From Mytilus californianus (lineage: Eukaryota; Mollusca; Bivalvia; Mytilida; Mytilidae), in the NCBI RefSeq assembly GCF_021869535.1, contig NW_026262712.1, positions 48,280,884 to 48,344,883 of the forward strand: a stretch of DNA of 64,000 nt. Reading direction: 5' to 3'. Below are positions 11,170 through 23,985 of the stretch, one piece after another. The position numbers and the translations under genes were made by a program. The notes below the pieces were generated by a model. That model was not told the origin of the DNA. It did not search any database and was given only the letters and a program-made list of their open reading frames with translations. Position 1 is the stretch's first letter. Each line of letters begins with the position of its first letter.

Positions 11170-12285
11170 CAACTGTTTTAATAATATTAACGGTACCAGT
11201 TTTACTGCAACAGATGTGCATTTCGACAGTTAGTGTATTTTCAGTAATGCTCGAGATCAAACTATTTTAAAAGTTTAAAAGCAGGGAAGACCAAAAAAGG
11301 ACTATAGTATAGCCCAATCCGAACAATAAATCGAAGCTTTCACTCTATCTATTTTGAAGTACAGTGGGGTTAATTTTCTTGATGATCTAATACAACCGTG
11401 GTATCGTGTTTCGACAAAGACATTAGGTGGAGACAATCGTATTCTTGTTAGATACACTCTAAAACTCCCGTGTTCAGTAAATAAACTAAGGTAGAATTGT
11501 AAACAAATAATACCTTATCGGTATTTATACAGATAACACTTTAGCGAGCTGTTCAATAATTGTTTCAAATATTGTTGATCTTGAAGAGAAATTCTAGGTT
11601 TGATAAAATACAGACGTAAAATCATTTACAAGAAAGTTATCATGGTTATTGCATAAGTCGTTCAGATTCAATCTAAACGATAGATGGGCGTTTTTAAAAA
11701 AATGTTCACTTTCTCTGTCCAGGGCTTGAATTGTGATCAAATCATATATATTATATATTTTTTTGTCTCGGTCTATAAATTGTACTTATTAAAAACAACG
11801 AATACATTTTTTGTCTGCTTTGTGGTAACGACTCTGAAAATATCAGACCAAAGGGCTCAATAACAGCAAAAACGCTTTTCAAAAATTCATACAATTTACC
11901 AATCTTTTTTGTGCCTTTTTCAATGTTTTGTCATAGGGCTATATCTGAACATTACAAAAAGTATTCAAATATTAGATAAGTTCAAATAGATTAGTGCTAG
12001 TAGCTTTTTAAGTGGCGTCCATGAAAAAATATCTACTTTAGAAAGACAACAACCAATTGGCAAAATTATAATCATTCTTTTATTTAAATTGTAGTCTTTC
12101 CATTTACTTGCCACTAATACGACTTCATTTAGTAAAATGGCGGTCATCATGGATGCTGATGATATAGTTCGTTTGCATTGAATCAGTTTGCAAGTCCTTT
12201 TGATGCGTACTTTTTTACTTGTTCACTTTGCAACGTCTTTTTTAAGAAATGTTGACCTCAAATCATAAAAAACGTGGAGCTTATG
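11170..12285. other. Unrecognised AT-rich stretch
   Basis: I see no gene or known repeat. Short frames such as 11965-12150 (minus) have no domain signature. Confidence 0.5.
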
Positions 12286-12289
12286 AAAT

Positions 12290-12665
12290 AAAATGTATTT
12301 GTCGAAATGGTTATTTGTTATTATAGTGATTAAGATTATAACACTGTTGACTGCTGTACACCAATTGTTGACATTTTTACCTATTTTGTCTGTTTGTTTA
12401 GCTCACTCACACATTATTGTCAATATAATAGAATTCTATATGACTGTCATTCAAGTGAGATGTTTAGCTAGCTATAAAACCAGGTTTAATCCACCATTTT
12501 ATTTAGATAAGGAAATGCCTGTACCAAGTCAGGAATATGACAATTTGTTTTCCATTCGTTTGATGTGTTTGAGCTTTTGATTTTGCCATTTGATAAACTG
12601 CAATGACCTTCCGTTTTGAATTTTCCTTGGAGTTCGGTATTTTTGTTATTTTACTTTCTACTAGT
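12290..12665 (+). mobile_element. 3' region of RT-element family (tail R2)
   Basis: The sequence contains GTTGACTGCTGTACACCAAT, TTTAGCTAGCTATAAAACCA, GCCTGTACCAAGTCAGGAAT and a final GGAGTTCGGTATTTTTGTTA. The same order occurs on the minus strand at 46790-47130, directly after RT element g. It is therefore the 3' untranslated region of that RT subfamily. The 95-codon frame across it is not a gene. Confidence 0.7.
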
Positions 12666-12669
12666 ATAC

Positions 12670-15600
12670 CAAGCTCGTAAATAAATACACTATTGCATTC
12701 GTGGTACATTGTTTCACAACCAAAAGATATTTGGAAAAAATCTAGCTGAACGTTTTCAATATTCGGAGCTTTATGAAAGCCCCATGTCTCACTACTATAG
12801 TATAAAATACTAATATACGTACATTGCATCAAACAACTAAAAGTATGAGAAAACTCGAACCATACGAAATCAACGGATGCACATGTAAGTGATATTCGAT
12901 AATTGATATAATTCCGTCAAATCAAGCTCTTTTTTGATACGTTTTTTCAAAAGCAATTTAGTACTTTTCAATAAAATTTCGGACATAATTCAAGACTTAT
13001 CAAATTAAACGCATTCTATTTCAGATTGTTTGAGTAGAAATTTAACAGTTAAGTACAGAAACTAATCTAACCAGACGCTCCTTTGTTCATAGTATATAGA
13101 GATCGACATGTTTTAAAGTATTTATCGCGGAAAACTTCTTAATCGAAAATTCATTATCTCTGACTGTGATTAAAGAATTGTTCTAGATCTAAATTAAATT
13201 GTTAAATGCGACCGACTGTTTCGCTGTATGCTGTATGACTTATCTAGCTAATACTCCATTTTACTTCTTATAGCATGATTGATCATTTTGTCAAGAAAAG
13301 CGTTTGCTTGACATGGTCATTTGTTATGGGTCATTTCAATTATGTCCTTGTGCTCTTTCATTGTACTACAAATGATGATGATATAGTACTTTGTGTTAAA
13401 AGTGCAGTCTTATCTACGACAATCATGAATATATTAAAATCTTATGATTCAGCTGAAAGGAAATTGCCATGATTGCACCAACTGTCTTCGTTCTCTATAT
13501 GGACAAATAGGCATAACGTACCAAATTGAACACAACGCAGCAAAACTACAATTATCGGTTATGTCATGAAATCTTCTAGAAATTTGTTTCCGGTAATAAA
13601 CAAAATGTAAATAGCTATTATGAAGAATACTCACAACAAGTTGGTTCTGCTGACAATGAAGTCACAGTTCTGTCATGTGCTTATATCTGTTTAACATTTT
13701 TATAAAAGTACACTTTCGTAAATAGTATTAGAATACAGAGACAATGCAAATATTAAAGGCAGCCCCGGTTCAAATCCAGGTATGCAATGTATACAAGATA
13801 ACTTGAATTGCATATAGAAGTCAGCAGTGAAGTTCAGTAGAGAAGTACAATACCACAAAATAGGTGTCTCAGCTTTTTCCCATTGTGAAATTTCCATTTT
13901 CATTTAGCAACATTCCAGCAACACCTGCATATGGATTAAAATCGTCTAAAATCGTTTTGTATAAATGAGGTGAAAAATCAAGTATAGTAAAGTATCTGAC
14001 TTTAAGATTGAGGTAATGTTACTTTAGGTAAAACAGTCCCAAACTGGTTCGAATAACATCCTCGGATACTTGTTTTGTTATTATTGTTTGTCTTCATAGT
14101 ACAGTGACAATCCATTAACTTTTTCACGTAATATCCTTTTGATGAATAATTTATCATCAGTTTACTACATGGTATCTATTAATTTAAAAGTTTAACTGAA
14201 ATGAAGGATACCACAGATACAGCTATGGCTGCCTTATAGAGGGATCTATATCTAGAAATCGTCAATGAAGAGCATTTTGGGAAATAAAAAACCTATCAGT
14301 TAAAGAGACCCCATACATTTTTCAATCCCACATACTTAATATTATACCCAAATATCATTATAGAGTGGACGTCTTGGAGAGTTCTATTAAATTTTCATAT
14401 CAGATCATCTTTGACAAGGGTTGTAGATTACAAAAAATCATCACACATAGAAGACTTAAAATTAAGTATGTCATAGAAGCATTTCGTCTACATACAACTC
14501 ATCAGTGTCATTCAATTCCTCATCAGTGGCACTCAACTCCTCATCAGTGGCACTCAACTCAAAACAGTTGGAAGGCCATAAAAAGGGAAGTTGAAAGCAT
14601 TAAAACCAAAAATTCCGAAAAGTTGTGTTTGGTACGGATAAGAGCCTTGAGGTATTTTGACTAAATGTCCTATTGATTTATAATCAAAGTCAATCTATCA
14701 CATTATAACTGAAATAGATAAGAGGCAGAAGATAACAAGAGGACATTCAATAATACTCTGAAGTCGAATAGAAAGAATATGACGTATGATCTATTGATGC
14801 TTATATCGTCACCTAAATCAACAAAGAGGGAGGAAAGCTTCTGACCTATATAGGTAACAGAGATATTTCTAAAAAAGCGAATATCGTTATGTTCTAATCA
14901 TGACTTGGTATACTGTGACGGTATCTGTGCCACAAATAGACATGTTTTTTTTTCTTCATTTGTCGAAGTCACAATGCCGCCAATTATTTCCTCGTTTATT
15001 TTTTTGTATGAAAATAAAAGACTTTCCATTTCCTTTTCTTGTTGTCTAGTCGTCCTGAAAAGGATAAGAATGGCGATAAGAACCAAAAATCTATCAATCA
15101 ATATTGTCATATGACTTATTATTAGCACCACGAGTGGAGCAAGTTGTTTGAACCCTTACGGATACTCAGGGTTATCCCCATTTTAATTTCCTCGACTTTA
15201 ATTTTTGTAGATCTTTCATGTTCCGTTTGCCTTTTTTTTCGCTTTATCGTTTGGTCGTTTATCTTACATCGACATGCAAGTTGTGATTGTCTTATTGATG
15301 GATTCTCGTTTGTTCTCACAATAAGCACATAACAATTTTATTAAGCATTGTTTAAACTGGAAGACGTTGTCGCCATAATTAAAATTATTTAAATCCATTT
15401 GTATTTAAAGAGTAAACAGACGAAAAGAAAATCGTTTTGCAAATACTTAATACAGCAGACTCTTAATTAATCTCCATTGCCTTCGACCTTCAAATACATG
15501 TAAATATCATCATCCTGTTTTCTACATTTTTCAAAGGATTGCACAATTCTCTACTTTTCCTTCCAAAAAGAAATGTCTAAAAATACGAAAATTACATGAA

Positions 15601-16170
15601 ATTACATCTGATAATGTATAATTTAGATCAGTGTTTAAAAGGGCAGCTCGGTTATTGTTAAATCAATCTACTCGTCAGAAAGTAAGAGGAAAATGTTAAT
15701 CCTACTGCACATGGCGACTTGTAACCTTTACAGTATTATATAAATTGTGAAGTTATTTAACTCACAAGTTCGTTGCATTTAATTTTAATTATCCATTTAA
15801 GTTGTAAGTAATCACAATCAGTCGAATGTTTCAGTTAACTAATTTTATTATACCTTTTGTATTTAAAAATAAATTACACATTCCGAAAGTTATTAAAGAT
15901 ACAGGTTATGTAACGCCAAATTTGCCGACTAAGCAGTTCAATGGAATTTTGTGTACTTTTTATTTTGTGACTACCAATTATAAAGTCTTTATTGTGTTGG
16001 TTTTTTTTTTCTGCCGAAACTAAATGTTCTGCTACCTTCCAGGTGAAAATCACCTGGAAATTTGAGAAACTGCAAAACAAACATTCTTTTTTGAAAATTT
16101 TCTTCACTACCATGGCAACCACTTGTATATTGGAATATACTTCATACCCTATTGGTTTTTTTTCAATTAT
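12670..16170. other. Mostly unrecognised stretch with one small tandem array
   Basis: No gene is supported. A 21-bp tandem repeat (CTCATCAGTGGCACTCAACTC type, three copies) lies at 14498-14560. A minus-strand frame at 14898-15131 would give a hydrophobic stretch then a charged region, but it has no recognised family and overlaps an antisense frame. Several frames at 13.2-13.9 kb show nothing. Confidence 0.5.
14498..14560. repeat. 21-bp tandem repeat, 3 copies
   Basis: CATCAGTG starts at 14500, 14521 and 14542. Two copies are identical over 21 bp and the first differs at a few positions. As the period is a multiple of three, the overlapping frame reads a seven-residue repeat (HQWHSTP). Confidence 0.92.
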
Positions 16171-16173
16171 TAA

Positions 16174-16775
16174 AGTAAATGAGAGGCGAAGGATACTAAA
16201 GGGACATTCGAAATCGAAAATAAACTGACAACGCCATGGCTAAAATAGAAAAAGACAAACAACAGTACTCAAAATACAACATAGAAAACCAAAAACCTGA
16301 GCAACACGAACCCCACCAGAACCTGGGGGGGGGGGGGGGGGGGAGGGATTTCAGTTGCACAGGAAGGGTAGGCAGATCCTGCTTCTCATGTGGTACCCGT
16401 CGTGTTGTAATAAATCTAATTCGTTAAGTCACATTCGGAGAAAAGGGGACGGGATTATATTCACGACATTTGGAACATATCCGTTGTCATCTGTGAAACA
16501 GATGTTCCATAACGGTCAACCAACTCGTAATGGCGTCCATAAAATTTACGAAGGGACGATTTCAACTAAACCACTTGGAACTCTTGTTTTAATAGCTTCC
16601 TTGAGAGCAGGAACCCTCTATCAAGGAATTCAAGACAGTAAATACAGGCCCTGAATATCGTATCAACTTGGAGATATATACTCTGTATGCAGGAGCTGCT
16701 GGAATGTTGCTACATAGAAATGGAAAGTTCAAAATTGATTTCATCATTTTATTCTTTTGCATAAAGTTACAATTC
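16174..16775 (-). pseudogene. 5'-truncated RT retroelement copy a
   Basis: On the minus strand a degraded RT C-terminus reads ..NFPFLCSNIPAAPAYRVYIS and KLIRYSGPVF, then FYGRHHELVD-like sequence. A 3' untranslated region follows, ending near 16174 in a CTTTCGCCTC-type terminus. A 19-base G tract lies inside the 3' region (16325-16343). The part upstream of the NFPFLCSN block is frame-broken and the catalytic YxDD region is missing. The family matches copies b, c and h. It lies just beside one arm of the 17/46-kb duplication. The element is a dead, 5'-truncated insertion. Penelope-like affinity is my inference from the protein type, not proven here. Confidence 0.85.
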
Positions 16776-16844
16776 AACACACAAACTTTGGACCTTTTTT
16801 TTTTATTTTGAATTGATTGCTATGGAATGTATTATATTTTATCC

Positions 16845-18400
16845 TCGGTTGTATGAGATTGACAAAAAAAAGATGCAAAGCAATATTACAATTATTTTAA
16901 ATGTTATTGCTTGACGCGTATTTTGACAAACTGCAGATTTTAAGACTGCACTGATGTAAATGTAGAGAATACAGGTTTGTATCTAAAAAAAGACATGGTG
17001 TACTTAAGTTGTAGAAGAGGTATGCCAATATCATCATAAGGCAATGCAGGGCATTTGTCAATGAGATTGCAAACCAAAAGCACTCAAAACCCGATAGATA
17101 CATAGAGGTGAAATTCATTCCTCACCTTTCCATTACCGAACAATGAAATAACAAAAACGTTCGTAAAAGATCCACTAAACCCAAATTCAAATTTAGTCTT
17201 ATTGGAACGTAAATACTTAACTGTGTTCTGCTTGAATATAAGCACCAATTCTAGTGGATTCACTTGTAACATCTTCAAAAGACAGAGAATGGTGTTTCAT
17301 AAGGGTAATAGGCTAATAAGAATAAGTCTCGTAAAGACTGTGTAATGCTAATTTGATAATAAAGATTTAAAGACATTGACATTTAATCATTGTTCATTTG
17401 GAATTAAACTTGATTTATAGTCCTTAATTGAGTGTACCTTGACATCAAATCTCTGTATTGTATAATAAACAATCTGGCGAATAACTATTATTCCGTGACA
17501 TGCAATGTATTATTTTAAACGAGTCTCTTTTGGTATGAAATAACATTTTACTACTTGTTCTAGTGACTTTATGACACCAACGCCTACTGTATAGATTATA
17601 CAATGAATGGAAATGTTCGGACTACTTTAAAGTGAATCTATCTTAAAGAAACTGAGGCGAAAGATACCAAAGGGACATTCAAACTCATAAGTCGAAAGTA
17701 ACCTGACAACGCCATGGCTTAAAAAGTAAAGACAAACAACAGTACAAAACACAACATAGAAAACTAAACACTGAGCAAGACGAACCCCACCAAAATCTGA
17801 GGGTGATCAGGAAGGGTACGCAGATCCTATTCCACATGTGGCTCCCGTCGTGTTACTCATGTTAGTACAAAACCGGTAATAAATCTAATTCGGTAGGTCA
17901 CATTCGGGGAAAAGGGGATGGGATTGTAGTTATGACATTAGGAACATATCCGCTATCATCTGTGAAACGGATATTCCACAACGGTCAACCAATTCGTGAT
18001 GGCGTCCGTAAAATTGACGAAGGGACGATTTCAACTTCACCACTTGGAACTCTTGGTTTGATAGCTTCCTTGAGAGCAGCAACTCTCTATCAATGAAATC
18101 ATGTAAGGAAATACAAGTCCTGGAATATTGTATCAACTGGGAAATATATACTTCGTATGCAGGCGCTGCTGGAATGTTGCTACATAGAAATGGATAGTTT
18201 ACGATTAGGAAGCTGAAATCATCTCTGTTGTCGTAAAGTTTTGTTTTCAACCGAAATCTAAATTATGCACAGCATAAAATTGTTGTAATATAAACGATAC
18301 TTGTATGTCCATTTATGTTCCAAGTAACTACAAGACAACAAACCATTTCGCTTCTTAATTTAACTTTTAATTGTATGCACTCCTGCTTTACTTAGTACAT
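16845..18400. repeat. Duplicated block (copy 1), pair of 45948-46790
   Basis: From the CGGTTGTATGAGATTGAC segment onward this block aligns with 45948-46790. Shared landmarks include ATAAGTCTCGTAAAG, GACACCAACGCCTACTGTAT and GATTATACAATGAATGGAAA. Copy 1 contains the 616-bp RT insertion b, which copy 2 lacks. After the insertion the match resumes at AAATTATGCAC and continues to GTATGCACT. Confidence 0.9.
17644..18259 (-). pseudogene. 5'-truncated RT retroelement copy b, with empty site elsewhere
   Basis: A 106-codon minus-strand frame (17930-18250) reads the RT C-terminal part. It runs TKLYDNRDDFSF, then NYPFLCSNIPAAPAYEVYIS, then KFYGRHHELVD-like and ISVSQMIADMF. It lacks the catalytic region because the element is 5'-truncated. 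The 3' untranslated region runs down to 17644 (CTCAGTTTCTTTA terminus, no poly(A)). The 4-bp direct repeat ATCT (17640-17643 and 18256-18259) flanks the insertion. The paralogous block at 46645-46648 has a single ATCT and no insert. This shows target-primed, 5'-truncated insertion after the block duplicated (or excision-free loss, which is less likely). Confidence 0.92.
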
Positions 18401-18664
18401 CTTTAGGCAGTTTAATAGGTTGATGTTATTTAACAAGCGAATAATCTATTAGAATCAAATATCTTTATCTATCTCAATAGTATGCTACTTGCACAGTACT
18501 TTATTATCAATTTATATATAATTCTTTAATTTTGTATTGTTTGTTTGGTTCTTTCCTTTTTTACTTAGAGGTTATCGTTTGTCTGTTTTGATGTTTTATT
18601 CTATGTGTACATGTTTCCAAATAAGTTGAGTTTGATTTGGTGTTTGTTTATGTGGTGTTAAAGA

Positions 18665-20098
18665 ATCGATATATTGAAGGAACTTACTCCGTTAGCCACC
18701 ATTAGTTGATTGACTGTTATGGAATATATGTGTAGGACTCTAAAGTGCGATGGTACTCTAAAGTGCGATGGTCACGCTAAAGTGCGATGGTGTTAAAAGC
18801 TAAAGTGCGATGGTTCTTTGTTTTATAAGCACGATTATATGACACGCTAAAGAGCGATGGTATGACACGCCAAAGTGCGATGGAATAACGCGCTAAATTG
18901 CAACAGTGTAACGAAAATGGAGTTCAGGCAATGGTTTTCGTTTGATACTGTGTTCCTATTAGTTTTCCGTTTAATGTTTTCTTTACAAATCAAGCCGCTG
19001 TCATTCTCTTTTGAATTATTTTACACTGACCACTGTGTGGCCTTATATATACACAGCTTTTGCAGCGTTTGCCAAAGCTCCACGTTGAAGGCCGTACGGT
19101 AATTAATTGCATACATCAATGACATTGGGTTTTGGGTGGACAGGTGTCGCATTGACAATACACTGGTCGTTTCGAGGCCATTTGGTCTTTATAGAATACT
19201 TTGCGGTTTTAGCCAATGACATGCGTTAACCTATAGTTGTTTTTGGTCTTAGATGGAGAGTTGTCTTATTGGCAATCATATGATTATGCTAAACCTATTG
19301 TCGTGAGGTTACTGTCTAGTTGACGAATATCCATCCCTTTAACATAAATGACATGGGATTACAAACATAGAATGAGTTTTTAAATCACATTTTTTTTGGC
19401 ACTCCAGCTGTGTTGATCAAATTTCTTTTTACAAATAAAGCTAACTTCTTCCAGCGCCGACCAAAAATAATCTGGATTGAGATCATTTGTTTCTCTCTTC
19501 TTTTTTTCTTGTAAAAACCCTTCATCTGGACAAACATTCTCGTTTTCCGGCATGTCCATTTTTGTTTGTACAAACGGCATGTGACGTTGTTAACGTCAGT
19601 ACATTCGCTATCAAACACTATTTCTCGAAAAAAACGCACTTCAGCGTATTGAAGCATCGGACTTTGGCGTATTCCATTGAATAGCCAAGATCATCGCACT
19701 TTAGCGTAGACCATCGCACTTTAGCGTGACCATCGCGTTTTAGCGTCCCATCGCATTTTAGAGTTCAATGTATGTGTCACAGATGACCACGGATATGTTC
19801 CAATTGTCGTTGCTACTATCCTGTCTTCTTTTTCTTGGTTGTGACATCACCAAATTAGACTTATCACTGGTCTTGCACTTACCATGATCAACATGACGAA
19901 TGCTATGTGAGGAGTAGTATCTGCTCACCGTTCACGAGTACATGTGATCACCTCTGGTTTTTCCTTTGGTTCGTGTCGTTCAATCTTTAGTTCTCAATGC
20001 AGTGTTTTGTAGGCTTTTCTTTGGTTTTTTGCTTCATTTTTTTTTTTGCCATGGTTTTATCGGTCTCTCCTTGACTGCTAAGTATTAATTGTCCCTAC
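18665..20098 (+). pseudogene. RT retroelement copy h, split by a nested transposon
   Basis: Only the far C-terminal RT coding end (18665-18733, GTTATGGAATATATG region) and the 3' untranslated region (19771-20098, ACAGATGACC..GATATGTTCC through GCCATGG and TCCTTGACTGC) remain. They are separated by the 1037-bp element at 18734-19770. The two halves join to the same order seen uninterrupted in copy c (23640-23985). Confidence 0.8.
18734..19770. mobile_element. DNA transposon with inverted arrays of a CGCTAAAGTGCGATGG motif
   Basis: At the left end, seven motif copies (ACTCTAAAGTGCGATGG, CACGCTAAAGTGCGATGG and variants) lie between 18738 and 18905, spaced 18-45 bp. At the right end, inverted copies (CCATCGCACTTTAGCGT and variants) lie between 19634 and 19767. 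The outermost copies, ACTCTAAAGTGCGATGG and CCATCGCATTTTAGAGT, form the terminal inverted repeats. TATGTGT (18727-18733 and 19771-19777) is a 7-bp direct repeat, possibly 8 with one mismatch. The interior encodes no recognised transposase. The arrays could be transposase-binding subterminal repeats, as known for hAT and other cut-and-paste elements. The superfamily is unassigned. It sits inside RT copy h, so it is younger than h. Confidence 0.88.
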
Positions 20099-23000
20099 GG
20101 TATCTTAGGCATTTTTAGTTGCGTTTTTAAATGATAACATCATTTAGTGTAAGTGATTGGACTTACGGTCTTGCAATTTCTATTTATAGGTCACAGAATT
20201 ATTAAATTTGGTTATTTGACATGAAAACTGACATACAACATTTTCTAATTAACGAATGTTTTCCTCAACCTTAATCTATGATCAATGTTTACAGTTTTAA
20301 CAGTTTAACATGCTACAGACACTTCAAAAAGATTTCATGGATTTAGCTGATTTATATTATGTGGAAATATACAAAAGTTAATGATCCAATCCACAATCGA
20401 TCAGAAAGGATTACGTGTCAAAAAGAAATGTTGTGTTGCTTTAATATTATTTCGTCGGGAGTTTGTTGCTTACGGATGGATTTTGTTTGATCTTGAATTG
20501 TTTTTCTTTCTTTCTTTTTATTATTTTATCATTTTTATCTTTTTTCTTTTATTATTTTATGAACCATGTATGTGTGAATGATCTTTTATGACTTTTTGTG
20601 TTACTGTGTTTATTCTTAAGGCTTTATCCTTTTAGAATACCAATTGTATTACCAAAATTGCAGTAATATTGTATCTCTCAAAATTGATCAACTCAGTTTA
20701 GCTCATTGCTAATAAAAGCTTGTTAGTATGAAGCAGGTAGAGTGGAATAAAAATTATACTTACAATCCCATGAGAATTGAAAACCACATCTGTTATTGAA
20801 ATTGTATAGATGTATTTCTTTAGAAGTTTATCAATTGTAAAGGCATATGAAGGTATTATAATAGTAATTTTTGAATTGCTTTAATAATGTCCCATTTAAA
20901 ATTTTCAAACTATCGCTTTTGATTTTTAGATGTTCGTTAAATTGTTACAGTGCATATTTTTGCTCCACATATATTTTAATTGATATTACATATTTTGATT
21001 TAACTTGATATCTGTTTCTTATAAAAATAAAAAAATATTTTAAAAGGAAAAGTACGAAAACTTTCAACTCGGCAATCATATTGCATTCAAAAATGCTTAC
21101 TTACCTTCGTGTGACTTTACAAATTGACATGTAATTAAGATATACATCTATATATTTCAATGGCAGATGTGGAATTGATATTCAATAGGACTGTACGTAT
21201 TATTTTATATTACATTGCTCAAGCTTCATCCTAACCACTTTTTACTACCCTTGAAAACTGTCTTACTAGTTGGTCAGTTTGTAATGATAAATTCACACTG
21301 AACTTTGGTAAACATTTAAGCAATTGGTATGGGCTAATCACTGTAACATTATATAAACAATACAATAGAGTAATTAAGCTACATTACATAACTACCAAGA
21401 AACAGTTTGAAAGTAAAAATAATGAATACCTTATTCAATAATGTTCATTTACAGGTTTTTGGACTTACGGCCTTATAATTGATCTTGAAATGAGGTTGAT
21501 AATATTGACTATATGGTTATGTCTCTATATTTTTGAAACACTTTTGAATTTTTCAGACTACACATTGTTTTGAATAAAAGAAATATAATACAACTGTTAG
21601 TGAGTTTACCATGATTCTCAATAAATCATCGAATAAAACACTAAATATAACCATTTGCGGGAAAAACATTATACTTCACCTTCTATGTATAATTGTTTTA
21701 TTAGCAAAGATGGTCTAAGTGCAACCGTAGGAAGGACCATCCTAAGATAGCATCGAAAAGATTTAGCAAAATTGAAGATAACCGAATTATGTCTTGACTT
21801 TCCTAGACTTTAAACGTTCCACTAGTCGTTTGAAATCGAGAGACGGGGCGAACCAAACTTATAGAATATGCTGACACTGTCGACGCACCTTCTTTTAACA
21901 ACATTTTGAGTCTTTACAATACAACAACTGTTAGAAGTACTAAATTTTTTCTTTTGCAAAGAAAATTGAGATGCTTCTAAACATGTTTAGACATAAATCT
22001 AACCGAATGCTTAAATTACAAAAAAAAATCAAACGTCTTCTCATAACATTTTCTGACACCACACCAGACACGACGGAAATATTTTGATCTACTGTGATCT
22101 AACTTATTTTCATGAGCGATTTTAATTTTGCAACTTTAGCCAGTAGAAAAATAACGCAATTATAAATCGTCGGAAATATGTCAGACTAGCATTTTCTCTT
22201 ATATGAATTCACAAACATACTTTAAAAATCGCTTAAATAAATCGCCGCGAAGTCGTCTAGAATGTGTTTGACGCAAAAAAAAAGTATCCGCGTTAATAAT
22301 TTGGATTACAGTATTCGAAGCCATATTCATCATCACTCTCATCAACAATTAAATACAGAGACCTGCTATAGATAAATTCGGATATTCAATCCTAAAAACT
22401 TAACATGAATGCAAAATTTTATGGTGTTGTTTTAACATGTGATAACTATTAACGTACACTGAAAGCGTGATTCTGAACTAAGCAATATCAGGTACAAGTC
22501 GCTGAACGTTCGAGGTCGAAGGTGTGGGAAGCCACGTGCAGAAGATGGTTTAAACATCAAAATAAAAAGAGCCTGCATAAAAAAAAATCATCAAAGATCA
22601 ATGAACTCATCATAAGCACTCTGTGTATAAATGATATGAATTAGGAATTTATAGATATACACCAACGGCAGTCAAACTAATAGGAGTGCATTTGCACGTG
22701 GTCTTCTAGTGGTAGACTTTAGATGATTAAAATATTAGAAGAACCTAAAATGCGTTCTATTTTCAAATGAAGACAGCTATGTTAATCCATTTGTTAACTA
22801 AAGTCTTCAGCTCACCAAGTAAGATTCAAATAAGTCTGTCTATTATAGCTAAAACCGCTTATAGTTTTTGAGGTAAAAAAAAATAAAGGTGTCTTAGAAG
22901 ATATCAATAACGTAATATCATCACAGCTGAACTTGGTCGTGTGCAGCTTTGAAAGCTTTTAATGTCATGATGTAAACGGATCTGTCTTCAAATTATTTGA

Positions 23001-23465
23001 AGATGCAATACAAAAAGTGTGAATGGAGATGTTCTGTGTAACAATCGTATTATAAATCATTAAAATGAGACAATAATTCCTTATGGGTAATCCTTATACT
23101 GTTTCAAATGAGTTTACACTCACGACACGAGTGTTTACGAGTACATCAAACTTTCTTATACCACGGGTGTCATTCGGTGTATCGAGAAAAAATGATCGTG
23201 AAAGAATAACTAACAGTGATCAAGCATTCCGATCGTTTCGTGAATGCAATTAAGTGTAATTCTACTTCAAATTCTGTGAAAAATCTGCTGTATTTTCAAA
23301 AGTTGGATCAAATCTGGATTTTTTTTTATGTCTGTCAAAATGAATCGACTTCCTTAATAATACTGTGCACTAAATGAAAGAAAAAATGCAGTACATTTCA
23401 AAGAAAACACAAAAGGCGACACACAGTCCTATGAGGAAAAAACATCACGTTTTGTATTAATAAGG
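20099..23465. other. Unrecognised AT-rich stretch
   Basis: I recognise no gene. Two places share GGACTTACGGYCTT (20158 and 21462). A segment at 23154-23225 is an inverted match to 29053-29118 (separate entry). All reading frames are short and low in complexity. Confidence 0.5.
23154..23225 (+). repeat. ATCGTGAAAGAATAA-containing repeat, inverted match of 29053-29118
   Basis: GTGTCATTCGGTGTATCGAG, then ATCGTGAAAGAATAA and CAGTGATCAAG, match the reverse complement of 29053-29118. Related GTGAAAGATC motifs occur at 24115 and on the minus strand at 28635 and 29030. The unit belongs to a dispersed family with a recurring ATCGTGAAAGA motif. Confidence 0.75.
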
Positions 23466-23985
23466 GTCACATTCCAATATATATCTCCCAGTTGATACGA
23501 TATTCCAGGTCTTGTATTTCCGATCATGATTTCCTTAATAGAGGGTTGCTCCTCACAAGGAAGGTATTAAACCAAGAATTCCAAGTGATGAAGTTGAAAT
23601 CATCCCTTCGTAAATTTTACGGACGTCATCACGAGTTGGTTGACCGTTATGGGATATCCGTTTCACAGATGATAGAGGATATGTTCCTAATGTCGTAACT
23701 ACAATCCCGTCCCCTTTTCCCCGAATGTGACCTACCGAATTAGACTTATTACCGGGTTTGTACTAACATGAGCAACACGACGGATGCCACTTGTGGAGCA
23801 GGAACTGCTTACCCTTCCGGAGCACCTGAGATCATCCCCCAGTTTTTGGTGGGGTTCGTGTTGCTCAGTCTTTAGTTTTTTATATGTTGTGTTATGGGTA
23901 CTATTGTTTGTCTGTTTGTCTTTTTCTTTTTTAGCCATGTCGTTGTCAGTTTATTTTCGTATCTTTCACCTCTCTTTTATATCAT
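23466..23985 (+). pseudogene. 5'-truncated RT retroelement copy c
   Basis: A plus-strand frame from 23492 to 23698 encodes the RT C-terminus: IRYSRSCISDHDFL, GLLLTRKVLNQEFQ, SLRKFYGRHHELVDRYG and ISVSQMIEDMF, ending in a normal stop. The coding part upstream is missing. The 3' untranslated region extends to about 23985 with ACAACACAACATAAG-type sequence and a TTGTCAGTTTATTTTCG terminus. This is the best-preserved C-terminus of this subfamily in the window. Confidence 0.88.

Noticed and set aside
12293-12580. 95-codon hydrophobic frame
   Set aside because: It lies wholly within the R2 retroelement tail and is broken in the other R2 copies.
13768-13778. GGTTCAAATCC, a tRNA B-box-like sequence
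   Set aside because: No acceptor, D-arm or anticodon stem can be formed upstream, so it is neither a tRNA nor a clear SINE head.
14898-15131. Minus-strand frame with a hydrophobic segment then charged residues
   Set aside because: It overlaps an equally long antisense frame, and no family or splice sites are evident.
18875-19102. 75-codon frame inside the CGCTAAAG element
   Set aside because: It starts in the motif array, has no transposase features and no family resemblance.
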